Source: JADGQM01 sp964441945 (lineage in GTDB: Bacteria; Desulfobacterota; Syntrophobacteria; Syntrophobacterales; Syntrophobacteraceae). Taken from it: DNA of 12,507 nt. Shown piece by piece: positions 1 through 7,600 of this stretch. Location: contig CAYTWB010000097.1 of the NCBI GenBank assembly GCA_964441945.1, positions 1 to 12,507 of the forward strand. The letters are read 5' to 3'. A program made the translations under genes and the position numbers. The notes beneath the pieces are model-generated. The model was not told the origin of the DNA and searched no databases. It saw only the letters and a program-made list of their open reading frames with translations. How positions within the stretch are numbered: position 1 is the stretch's first letter; every line of letters starts with the position of its first letter.

Positions 1-1
1 G

Positions 2-96
2 CGACCCCCTCCGGGGTCGGCTCGTTGCCCTCCGTTTTCCGGGGGTGTCGGCCTATGGCCTCAACCCCCGGCTAATGGCTTATATCCCTCCGGGAT
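2..96. repeat. Cluster of three hairpins, REP-like dispersed repeat candidate
   Basis: Three inverted repeats sit back to back. First, CGACCCC (2-8) pairs with GGGGTCG (13-19) over a four-base loop. Second, CCGGGGGT (39-46) pairs perfectly with ACCCCCGG (64-71) and encloses an inner GGCC/GGCC stem (50-53 with 57-60) with a three-base loop. Third, ATCCC (84-88) pairs with GGGAT (92-96). Stacked GC-rich hairpins of this kind, with CCCCCGGCTAATGG and CCCTCCGGGAT modules, resemble the dispersed extragenic palindromes seen in many environmental genomes and sometimes linked to REP-associated Y1 transposases. The pairing is seen directly; family membership is inference because only one copy lies in the window. 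It may continue past the left edge. Confidence 0.55.
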
Positions 97-207
97 GATG
101 AAACCATACTCCCGATGGGATGCCGGCTGATGCTCCTCGCGCAGAAATCCACGTTGGTTCGTGATTCGCATCCGATTGGGGCGTTGTTACAAAAGATCCC
201 CATTGCT

Positions 208-214
208 GAAGGAG
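208..214 (+). promoter_or_regulatory. Ribosome binding site that fixes the sucA start
   Basis: GAAGGAG lies eight bases before the ATG at 223. The open frame extends back in frame to an ATG at 115, but that codon has no purine-rich site before it, and homology to E1 proteins begins only after 223. The start at 223 is therefore preferred. Confidence 0.75.
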
Positions 215-222
215 CCTGCGAT

Positions 223-2829
223 ATGAACACTTCAACTTGTACAAGAAGCCCGGTAATGCTGCAATCGCGAGTCGGGCAGCTCATCCATCGCTACCGGGAT
301 ATCGGCCATCTGCTTTCCTGTCTGGACCCGCTCACGGCCTGCTCCACCGACTATCCGCTCTTGAACCTTTCGGCCTTCGATCTTTCGGAGGACGATCTGG
401 AGCATGAGTTTTTTGTTCCAGCCCCTTTCCAATCCGAGCAGCTGCCTCTGCGCGAGATCATCTCCATTCTCAGAGAAACCTATTGCCGATCTATCGGCGT
501 CGAGTACATGCATCTGCAGGACCCCGAAGAGCGGCTGTGGCTTCAGGAACGGATGGAGCCGTTACGCAATCGGCCAAAGATCGCCAGGGAAATGCAAATC
601 CGCATTCTTCAGAAGCTCACCCAGGCAACACTCTTCGAGCAGTCCCTTCAAGCCGGGTATATGAGCCGAAAACGATTTTCGATTGAAGGAGCAGAGGTCA
701 TCGTCGCCATGTTGGACGCCCTCCTCCGACATGAAGCCGAAAACGGCTGCCGTGAGATCATCCTGGGCATGGCGCACAGAGGAAGGCTCAATGTTCAGAC
801 CAATGTTCTTGGAATGCTCTATGAGGCGGTGTTCTGCCAGTTTGAAGAGAATTTCGATCCGGATTTTCTGGTGGGCAGCGGTGACCTCAAATACCATACG
901 GGCCTGCTTGCCGACATAACGATCTGGGAAAACCTGAACCTCCGGGTCCTGATGGCGGCCAACGCCAGCCACCTCGAATCCGTAGATCCCATTGTGGAGG
1001 GCATTGCCCGTGCCAGGCAGGAGTTGTTCGGCCGTGACGGCAGGCCGGCTGTGCTGCCGATCCTCATTCATGGGGACGCTGCTTTTGCGGCCCAGGGAAT
1101 TGTTGCCGAGACGTTGAATCTGTCGCAGCTCGAGGGGTATGCCACCGGAGGCACGCTGCATGTCATTATCAACAATCAGATCGGGTTCACCACACTACCG
1201 CAGGATGCACGCTCTACACGATACTCCACCGATGTCGCCAAGATGCTCATGGTCCCGATCTTCCACGTCCACGGGGAAGACCCGGAGGCCGCAGTCCACG
1301 CGGTCACGCTGGCAGCGGATTACAGGAGGCGCTTCTTTAAGGACGCTGTGATCGATGTGGTCTGCTACCGGCGCTACGGACACACGGAAGCCGACGATCC
1401 CTACACCACGCAACCGCAGATGTATGAAAGGATCAAAGATCGCCCTTCTCCCAACCAAATCTATGGGGAGAAGCTCATCTCTGAAGGCACCGTGGCCGAA
1501 GGCGACCTCAAACACTATCAAGGCGAGATCGTTCAATGCATCGAGGCAGCCTGTAAGAGTGCTCGAGAAAGAACATGCGCTCCGCCCTCCGTACACTTTT
1601 TTGAGAACTGGGAAGGACTGCATGGGGTCTATTCGCACGAACCTGTCCCAACGGGAGTCCCGAAAGAGCGTCTCCTGTCGCTTGCCGAAATAGCCTTGGC
1701 CAGGCCGACAGGTTTTCAGCCGCATCCGAAGCTTGAACATATCCTGGATCGACGACTGGAAGCCGTCAAGACGGGGCAGGAGATCGATTGGGCCACAGCG
1801 GAGATGCTGGCATTTGCCTCGCTCCTGGCCGAAGGGACCCCGATTCGCCTCAGCGGCCAGGACTGTCGCCGCGGCACTTTCAGCCAGAGACACAGCGTTC
1901 TGGTCGACCCCAACACGGGAAAGCTGTTTACCCCACTGAATTCGCTGACCGAGGATCAGGCGCGCTTTATGGTCTATGACAGCATGTTGTCGGAAAACGC
2001 AGTCCTCGGCTTCGAATACGGATATGCGTCGGCCAGTCCTCACACCCTTGTAATCTGGGAAGCACAGTTTGGGGATTTCGCCAATAGCGCCCAGGTGATC
2101 ATCGACCAGTATATCGCCTCCGGCGAGTCGAAATGGTCGCAATGGTGCGGCTTGGTGATGCTTCTGCCTCACGGCTATGAAGGACAGGGCCCGGAGCACT
2201 CCAGCGCCCGCCTGGAACGATTTCTCCAGCTCTGTGCAGAAGAGAACATGCAGGTGTGTTATCCCACAACGCCGGCTCAATACTTTCATCTGCTGCGGCG
2301 GCAGGTCAGGCGCGATTTCCGAAAGCCGCTGGTCATCATGACTCCGAAAAGCATTCTGAGCCATCCGTCGGCAACCTCAAAGCTCGAAGAGATGACCTCG
2401 GGAGGTTTCCGGGAAGTGCTGAATGACACCCAGGCGAATGACTGTGTCGAAAGAGTCCTCATTTGCAGTGGGAAGATTTACTACGACTTGATCGAACGGC
2501 GCGGAAAAGATCGGAACCGGGACACCGCAATCCTCCGGCTTGAACAGTTCTATCCGTTCCCTGCGGAACAACTCCGGCAGCTCACCGCCCGCTGTCGCGA
2601 TGCCTCTGAATGGCTCTGGGTCCAGGAGGAACCGGAAAACATGGGTGGATGGAATTTCGTGAGGTGGCAACTGCAGGACCTGACCGGTCATACAGTAAAG
2701 TACCTTGGAAGAAAGCCTGCCGCCAGTCCCGCAACCGGCTATGCCGCCATTCACAAGGCCGAGCAGGAAGCGCTTGTTGAACAGGCTTTCTCAAAACCTC
2801 TTCAGAAGGTTTACCCGGAACTGCCCTGA
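223..2829 (+). CDS. sucA: 2-oxoglutarate dehydrogenase E1 component (thiamine-diphosphate dependent)
   Basis: This is the E1 subunit of the 2-oxoglutarate dehydrogenase complex. It decarboxylates 2-oxoglutarate on thiamine diphosphate and passes the succinyl group to the lipoyl arm of E2 in the TCA cycle, in the cytoplasm. With the start at 223 it has 868 residues. Family hallmarks appear in the expected order: GMAHRGRLN (182-190), the metal/ThDP-binding HGDAAFA motif with D285, INNQIGFTT (316-324), RYGHTEADDP around H387, RLSGQDCRRGTF (from 542) and the transketolase-type FEYGYA segment (E598), then a C-terminal domain ending near PELP. The start aligns roughly with the part of E. coli SucA that reads LINAYRFRGH, so most of the short N-terminal E2-binding segment is absent. 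No sucB or lpd lies within the window, and the next gene is a glycosyltransferase-type gene 54 bases away. Frame and family are very secure; the shortened N-terminus is less so. Confidence 0.95.
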   Translation: MNTSTCTRSPVMLQSRVGQLIHRYRDIGHLLSCLDPLTACSTDYPLLNLSAFDLSEDDLEHEFFVPAPFQSEQLPLREIISILRETYCRSIGVEYMHLQDPEERLWLQERMEPLRNRPKIAREMQIRILQKLTQATLFEQSLQAGYMSRKRFSIEGAEVIVAMLDALLRHEAENGCREIILGMAHRGRLNVQTNVLGMLYEAVFCQFEENFDPDFLVGSGDLKYHTGLLADITIWENLNLRVLMAANASHLESVDPIVEGIARARQELFGRDGRPAVLPILIHGDAAFAAQGIVAETLNLSQLEGYATGGTLHVIINNQIGFTTLPQDARSTRYSTDVAKMLMVPIFHVHGEDPEAAVHAVTLAADYRRRFFKDAVIDVVCYRRYGHTEADDPYTTQPQMYERIKDRPSPNQIYGEKLISEGTVAEGDLKHYQGEIVQCIEAACKSARERTCAPPSVHFFENWEGLHGVYSHEPVPTGVPKERLLSLAEIALARPTGFQPHPKLEHILDRRLEAVKTGQEIDWATAEMLAFASLLAEGTPIRLSGQDCRRGTFSQRHSVLVDPNTGKLFTPLNSLTEDQARFMVYDSMLSENAVLGFEYGYASASPHTLVIWEAQFGDFANSAQVIIDQYIASGESKWSQWCGLVMLLPHGYEGQGPEHSSARLERFLQLCAEENMQVCYPTTPAQYFHLLRRQVRRDFRKPLVIMTPKSILSHPSATSKLEEMTSGGFREVLNDTQANDCVERVLICSGKIYYDLIERRGKDRNRDTAILRLEQFYPFPAEQLRQLTARCRDASEWLWVQEEPENMGGWNFVRWQLQDLTGHTVKYLGRKPAASPATGYAAIHKAEQEALVEQAFSKPLQKVYPELP

Positions 2830-2836
2830 ATGAGGG

Positions 2837-2857
2837 GATGCTTCGTTGATGCTTCGT
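2837..2857. repeat. Short tandem direct repeat between sucA and the glycosyltransferase operon
   Basis: GATGCTTCGT occurs at 2837-2846 and again at 2848-2857, an 11-base period. It lies in the 54-base gap between the sucA stop and the next start. It could be a small slippage duplication or a protein-binding direct repeat; the sequence alone does not decide. Confidence 0.4.
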
Positions 2858-2883
2858 ATTCCCAAAAGATGACAGGATAGGCA

Positions 2884-4068
2884 ATGAATGATTCACGACT
2901 TCGCATTGTTGTGACCGGCCTGGTCGGCCTGTATCCGGTCGGCGGGGTAGCCTGGGACTACCTCCAGTACGTGGTGGGGCTTGCACGCCTTGGACATCAG
3001 GTCGTTTACCATGAAGACACCTGGAGCTGGCCATACCATCCGATACAGAAGACCAATACCTCCGAGGGCGATTATTCGGCGGAATATATCTCGAACTTCT
3101 TTCAGACCTACGCGCCGGACCTCACCCGCCGGTGGCATTACTTCCATCTGCACGAGACCAGCTATGGAATGAGCCGGGAGGCATTCGACCGCTTTGCTGA
3201 GAGCGCGGACCTCTTCATCAATGTCAGTGGGGCCTGTATGATCCCGGAGAACCTCTCGCCCCGGTGTATCAAGGTATTCCTTGACACCGACCCCGGCTAT
3301 AACCAGATCATGCTCAGTGAACGGCTCGCATGGTCCGAGAACGTGGAACGATGGTGCAGGAGCGTTCAGGATCATGACCAACACTTCACCTATGCGGAGA
3401 ATATCCATGGGAGCGACTGCACCGTGCCTCACATGCAGTTCGACTGGAAGCCGACCCGCATGCCCGTCGTGCTAGATCTATGGGAACCCCTGTTGCACAA
3501 GCGGTCATCCGGCGCATTCCCCTGGACAACCATCATGACCTGGAATGCCTTTAAGGGAAAACTTGTATACCAGGGCATTGAATATGCCAGCAAAGGCGCC
3601 GAATTTGCTAAACTGATGGACCTTCCCAGGCATCTTCAGACGCCGCTCAAAGTCGCAGTGGGAGGAGTGAATGCACCCCTCGAACTGCTGGCAGAGAACG
3701 GCTGGGAGGTCGTGGACGGGCCGGCTCAAACCCTGACTCCGAATAGCTACCAGGAATTCATTGGTCAATCACGCGGGGAGATATCGCCCGCCAAGCACGT
3801 CTATGTGGCGATGCGAACCGGATGGTTCAGCTGCCGATCCGCATGCTATCTCGCTTCGGGCCGCCCGGTAGTCGTTCAGGACACGGGTTTTCGGTCCGTA
3901 TACCCTTGCGGCGAGGGGCTCCTCGCGTTCAGCACCCCCGAGGAGGCGGTTGCCGGGATTCTTGACGCCGAGAGGGACTATGAACACCACGCGAAGGCGT
4001 CGCGGGCAATCGCCGAGGAATACTTCGATTCCGGAAAAGTGCTTCGCAAGATGATCCAGGACATCTGA
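2884..4068 (+). CDS. GT-B-like glycosyltransferase family protein (first paralogue)
   Basis: This 394-residue protein probably transfers a sugar from an activated donor to a glycan or lipid acceptor; donor and acceptor cannot be read from the sequence. The N-terminus has a Rossmann-like strand, RIVVTGLVGLYPVGGVAWDY, then GLARLGHQVVYHEDT, the usual pattern of the acceptor half of a GT-B fold. The C-terminal half carries GWFSCRSACYLASGRPVV (from residue 313) and QDTGF, matching the donor-site region of proteins annotated as family-1-type glycosyltransferases, where 'ASGRPVV..DTGF' replaces the classic 'ACGTPVV..D.GG'. There is no signal peptide or membrane helix. AGGA lies 8 to 11 bases before the ATG. 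The gene begins a closely spaced trio with a paralogue 17 bases downstream and an acyltransferase after that. Fold family is fairly sure; exact reaction is unknown. Confidence 0.75.
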   Translation: MNDSRLRIVVTGLVGLYPVGGVAWDYLQYVVGLARLGHQVVYHEDTWSWPYHPIQKTNTSEGDYSAEYISNFFQTYAPDLTRRWHYFHLHETSYGMSREAFDRFAESADLFINVSGACMIPENLSPRCIKVFLDTDPGYNQIMLSERLAWSENVERWCRSVQDHDQHFTYAENIHGSDCTVPHMQFDWKPTRMPVVLDLWEPLLHKRSSGAFPWTTIMTWNAFKGKLVYQGIEYASKGAEFAKLMDLPRHLQTPLKVAVGGVNAPLELLAENGWEVVDGPAQTLTPNSYQEFIGQSRGEISPAKHVYVAMRTGWFSCRSACYLASGRPVVVQDTGFRSVYPCGEGLLAFSTPEEAVAGILDAERDYEHHAKASRAIAEEYFDSGKVLRKMIQDI

Positions 4069-4085
4069 AAAAGGGAAAGGGAAAT

Positions 4086-5264
4086 ATGGCTCAACAAACG
4101 GGCAGTAAGGGAAAGGTCATCGTTTTTGGAATCATTTTCTGGTACCCGCTTGCGGGGGTTACCTATCAATTTCTGCACTATCTTATCGGACTTCGACGAC
4201 TCGGCTATGATGTCTACTACGTCGAGGATTCCGGGCGATGGGTCTACCATGCCGACAGCTATGCATTCACTCCCGATGCATCGGATAACGTAGCAGCCGT
4301 GGCGCCTGTACTTCAGTCGCACGGGTTCGATGGGAAATGGGCCTTTCGCGGAAATTACCCCGGCGGCAAATGCTACGGCATGACTGAAGAGGATTTACTG
4401 AAGCTCTATCGCGAAGCGGACGCCTTCCTCAATGTCACGGCGTCCCAGGAGCTCCGAGAGGAGCATATGGCCTGCCCACGAAAGATCTATGTGGAGACCG
4501 ATCCCTTTGCGGTACAGGTGAAGGTGGCGCAGGGAGATGAACCGACCCTTGCGGCCCTGGCCGCTCACGATATTCACTTCAGCTTTGGGGAAAATCTTGG
4601 CGCCCCGGACTGCGATCTCCCGGTGGAACGTTTTACGTGGCTGCCGACACGCCAGCCGGTGGCACTCGATCTCTGGGAAAACCCCTTCAAGCCATCCTCC
4701 ACCTCAGCCTATACGACGATTACCACCTGGCACAATAAGGGAAAGAGCCTCACTTTCCGGGGCGAGGTGTACTACTGGACCAAGGACCGCGAGTTTCTCC
4801 GTTTCGTTGACCTGCCGCAACGCAGATCGGCGCCGTTCGAACTGGCAGTGGTACTGGATGAACCGACGGAACAGATTCTCCGCAGTCATGGCTGGAACAT
4901 TGTACACTCCCTGCCGATTTCCCGGGATGTGAACCAGTATCGCCAATACATACAACAATCGCGGGGTGAATTCACCGTGGCCAAGGACCAGGTCGTGAGA
5001 CCCCTGACCGGCTGGTTCAGCGACCGTACGTGCTGCTACCTGGCCGCCGGCCGGCCGGTCATCACGCAGGAGACCGGTTTCAACAAGTACCTGCCTACCG
5101 GAAAAGGGCTTTTTGGGTTTCGAACGATGGAGGATATCCTTTCGGCCGTCGATACCATTGAGAGCGACTATGAAGGAAGCTGCCGGGCTGCCCACGAGAT
5201 TGCCGTTGAGTACTTTTCCGCTGAAAAGGTGCTGGGAAGCCTGATGGCCCGAGCGGGAATGTGA
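4086..5264 (+). CDS. GT-B-like glycosyltransferase family protein (second paralogue)
   Basis: This 392-residue protein is collinear with the gene before it. Shared blocks are FWYPLAGVTYQFLHYLIGLRR near the N-terminus (compare LYPVGGVAWDYLQYVVGLAR), YGMTEEDLLKLYREADAFLNV (compare YGMSREAFDRFAESADLFINV), QPVALDLWE (compare MPVVLDLWE), QSRGEFTVAK, and GWFSDRTCCYLAAGRPVI from residue 309, followed by QETGF. It most likely arose by an old tandem duplication, since identity is only moderate. The likely role is transfer of a second sugar in the same pathway, or a heteromeric partner of the first enzyme; both are inference. A purine-rich AAGGGAAAGGG lies just before the ATG, and the 17-base gap argues for co-transcription. 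It looks cytoplasmic, with no membrane segment. Substrate is not identifiable. Confidence 0.75.
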   Translation: MAQQTGSKGKVIVFGIIFWYPLAGVTYQFLHYLIGLRRLGYDVYYVEDSGRWVYHADSYAFTPDASDNVAAVAPVLQSHGFDGKWAFRGNYPGGKCYGMTEEDLLKLYREADAFLNVTASQELREEHMACPRKIYVETDPFAVQVKVAQGDEPTLAALAAHDIHFSFGENLGAPDCDLPVERFTWLPTRQPVALDLWENPFKPSSTSAYTTITTWHNKGKSLTFRGEVYYWTKDREFLRFVDLPQRRSAPFELAVVLDEPTEQILRSHGWNIVHSLPISRDVNQYRQYIQQSRGEFTVAKDQVVRPLTGWFSDRTCCYLAAGRPVITQETGFNKYLPTGKGLFGFRTMEDILSAVDTIESDYEGSCRAAHEIAVEYFSAEKVLGSLMARAGM

Positions 5265-5280
5265 AGGACTTGCCCTAAAG

Positions 5281-6438
5281 ATGTCTGCGGACCGGACAAG
5301 ACGGGCCAGGATTTCCTGGTTTGACGGCCTCAAGGGGATTTCGATCCTCTGGATTGCAGTCTTCCATTTCTTCATCGTCTATGACGCCGGGCGCTACCCG
5401 TGGCTGCTCAACCTTGCCTCTTTCCCGGCGTTTATGGAACAATGCGCTCCGTCGTCTTTCCCGGCGACAGTCGGCTGTGTCGTGGATGGGCTGCTGGCCA
5501 CCGTCTTCGAGAGGGGTGCCCAGGCGGTTGCCGTTTTTATTGTTGCCAGTGGTTTCGGATTGACCTACTCCCTTGTCGGAAAGGGAGGTCCGAACGGGGG
5601 ATGGAAGCAATGGTATCGGAAACGGCTGCTGCGCCTTTTCCCGTTGTACTGGCTTGCGCATCTGATCTATCTCGTGGCCCCCTTCATTTCCAGGAAGGAT
5701 GCCATTGATTATCGGTTCCTGCTGAGCTTTCTCGGCGACCGATTCTATCCTCCCGACACCCTGTTCTATTATCTCGTTCCAGCCTGGTGGTATTTTGGCC
5801 TCATCATCCAGCTCTACCTGGTCTTTCCGTTGCTCTTCCGCCTGCTGCAAAAGCTCGGCCCCGTCCGGTTTCTCGCTTTATGCATTTCGGCCACGATCGT
5901 CACCCGCTATCTCCTCGTTGACGTCTTTCACGCAAACGGCAATTATCCTCAAGGCGCCTTCTTTATGGGGAGGCTCTGGGAATTCGCGATGGGCATGGTG
6001 TTGGCCTACTGGTATCACAGGCAGCCGGAGCGGGTGGAAAAACACCTGTTTGCCGGCAGAACGTTCCTTGCCGGAATCGCAATCTACATCATCGGGACCT
6101 ACAGTTATCGACCGGTGTTTTTCCATGCGCTCACCGACGGACTCATCGGTCTCGGGCTAACCCTTATCATTGCCCAATGCGCCCACAGGATCGATCGCCT
6201 GCCGATCCTGAGGTCCCCTCTGGACAAAGTGGGTGAGTATTCCTACGGGCTTTATCTGCTCCATCAGCCCTTTCTGCTCTATGTCGGCCAACGCCTGCAT
6301 GACGACCCGATGCCTTATTTTTTGCTCTATGCCTTCCTGGTTCTGGGGACCATTTTTATTCTGAGCATGTTCCTCGAGAAGAATATCAACACTCTCATCA
6401 GCAACCATTTCGATCGTCTGGGAACAAACCGCAGTTGA
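5281..6438 (+). CDS. Membrane acyltransferase, acyltransferase-3 (OafA/YrhL-like) family
   Basis: This 385-residue polytopic protein most likely transfers an acyl group, such as acetyl, to a sugar of a surface polysaccharide or glycolipid at the inner membrane. It opens with the family signature WFDGLKGISILWIAVFHFF, which includes the conserved histidine (H29). About nine or ten hydrophobic segments follow, including AVAVFIVASGFGLTY, WYFGLIIQLYLVFPLLF, FAMGMVLAYWYH and a late YSYGLYLLHQPFLLYVG, typical of family members near the C-terminus. Basic RKRLLRLFPLYW around the third segment is also characteristic. The start lies 16 bases after the upstream glycosyltransferase stop, and GAAGGA at 5263-5268 can serve as its ribosome site, so the three genes probably form one operon. 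The 41-base gap to the convergent gene shows no strong terminator hairpin. Family is secure; the acceptor is unknown. Confidence 0.88.
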   Translation: MSADRTRRARISWFDGLKGISILWIAVFHFFIVYDAGRYPWLLNLASFPAFMEQCAPSSFPATVGCVVDGLLATVFERGAQAVAVFIVASGFGLTYSLVGKGGPNGGWKQWYRKRLLRLFPLYWLAHLIYLVAPFISRKDAIDYRFLLSFLGDRFYPPDTLFYYLVPAWWYFGLIIQLYLVFPLLFRLLQKLGPVRFLALCISATIVTRYLLVDVFHANGNYPQGAFFMGRLWEFAMGMVLAYWYHRQPERVEKHLFAGRTFLAGIAIYIIGTYSYRPVFFHALTDGLIGLGLTLIIAQCAHRIDRLPILRSPLDKVGEYSYGLYLLHQPFLLYVGQRLHDDPMPYFLLYAFLVLGTIFILSMFLEKNINTLISNHFDRLGTNRS

Positions 6439-6479
6439 CCCCAGGCCAGCCGGAGCAATTGAGGGCACAAGCGATTCGA

Positions 6480-7502
6480 TCACGGCCCTTTGAAGTGCAG
6501 GATCGATCCGAGATACCCCACGGCGATCACGTCCTGAGCCGAGCTCCCCCAGACGGCCCAAAGCCGGTTGGCAGTGCCACTGGTCACCGGGCTCCAGGAC
6601 GAACCGTCATAGTGCAAGATCGTGCCGGAATCTCCGACCGCATACACATCCTTTGCCGAACTGCCCCAGACGCCGCGAAGATCGGTTGCAATCCCACTCG
6701 GCATTCTCTTCCAGGCCGTCCCGTCATAGTGGAGGATTGTCCCCTTTTTCCCCACGGCGAACACATCCTGCCCGGAGCTGCCCCAGACGCCGTAGAGCCA
6801 CTTTCCCGTCCCGCAGGACATCTTCTTCCAGCTCGTGCCGTCATAGTGCAGGATCGTGCCGTAATCGCCCACAACGAACACATCCTGAGCCGAACTGCCC
6901 CAGACACTGCGAAGATGGTTTATGGTCCATCGCGCCAGGAGGCTCCAGGATGTGCCGTCATAGTGAAGGATCTTGCCGTATTCTCCGACAGCGTAGACAT
7001 CCTGAGCCGAACTGCCCCAGACGCCGCGAAGAATGTTGGTTGTCCCACAGGACATCTGACTCCAGGTCGAACCGTTATACTGCAGGATGGTACCATAAGT
7101 CCCCACGGCAAAGACACGTTGAGCCGAGCTCCCCCAGACGCCGAAGAGCCATTTCGCCGTCCCGCTGGTCATCTGCTTCCAGGCTGTCCCGTCATAGTGC
7201 ATGATCAGGCCGTCAGCCCCCACGGCAAAAACATCCTGAGCCGAACTGCCCCAGATGCCGTCAAGTGTTTTACCCTGGGGTCGGGGAATGTCTGCATGCC
7301 AGCGCGGAGATGAGGTGCCCGAAGCTTTGGTCTGCGGTTCGAAAGCGAATTTTGTTCCACTCGCTTCAGCCGGCATGATCTGTATCGCCGGTTCCGTTGC
7401 ACTCCAACCATCGGCCGGAAACAGCCCACCGCAGCACAGCATGAGTAGAGCAAGCGAGAAACAGAAGAGGCTTGCCCTGGTAATACAACGACTGCTTTGC
7501 AT
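6480..7502 (-). CDS. Exported seven-bladed WGSS-repeat beta-propeller protein
   Basis: The 340-residue product begins with basic residues and a hydrophobic core (SLFCFSLALLMLCCGGLF), followed by a plausible cleavage site near WSA-TEP, so it is probably exported. Residues 83-340 are six complete 39-residue repeats (starts at 83, 122, 161, 200, 239, 278) plus a 24-residue seventh (317-340). The consensus starts VWGSSAQDVFAVG, continues with GTILHYDGTSW and ends near SGT...L.G. The seventh repeat lacks the second half, and a matching piece with W68 and KTLDG (66-82) lies just before repeat 1. This fits a seven-bladed propeller closed by mixing N- and C-terminal strands. Such repeats are common in secreted proteins of Deltaproteobacteria-like bacteria, usually of unknown function. 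AAGGAG lies about six bases before the start. It follows the permease gene on the same strand by 98 bases. No catalytic motif is visible; adhesion or binding is only a guess. Confidence 0.85.
   Translation of the reverse strand: MQSSRCITRASLFCFSLALLMLCCGGLFPADGWSATEPAIQIMPAEASGTKFAFEPQTKASGTSSPRWHADIPRPQGKTLDGIWGSSAQDVFAVGADGLIMHYDGTAWKQMTSGTAKWLFGVWGSSAQRVFAVGTYGTILQYNGSTWSQMSCGTTNILRGVWGSSAQDVYAVGEYGKILHYDGTSWSLLARWTINHLRSVWGSSAQDVFVVGDYGTILHYDGTSWKKMSCGTGKWLYGVWGSSGQDVFAVGKKGTILHYDGTAWKRMPSGIATDLRGVWGSSAKDVYAVGDSGTILHYDGSSWSPVTSGTANRLWAVWGSSAQDVIAVGYLGSILHFKGP
6483..7256 (-). repeat. 117-base in-gene tandem repeat array (propeller blades)
   Basis: The coding DNA for the blades repeats every 117 bases (39 codons), six full units and one partial. 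Blocks such as CCGTCATAGTG and GAGCCGAACTGCCCCAGAC recur in each unit with few changes. The similarity persists at the DNA level and not only in the protein, which suggests recent amplification or ongoing gene conversion between blades. Confidence 0.85.
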
Positions 7503-7600
7503 GACATTCTCCTTTTCGCCTCATGACGATCTTGAACCAAAGGAAGAAAACAACAAGCTGTTGAATACTTCATTTCCCGAGCAAACGCCACACCTCACCT

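Noticed and set aside
1195..2364. Long minus-strand open frame of 389 codons inside sucA
   Set aside because: It is antisense to a fully conserved E1 coding sequence and shows no protein family features; such shadow frames are common in GC-rich coding DNA.
6439..6479. Bidirectional terminator between the convergent acyltransferase and propeller genes
   Set aside because: The 41-base gap has no stable GC stem followed by a T run on either strand.
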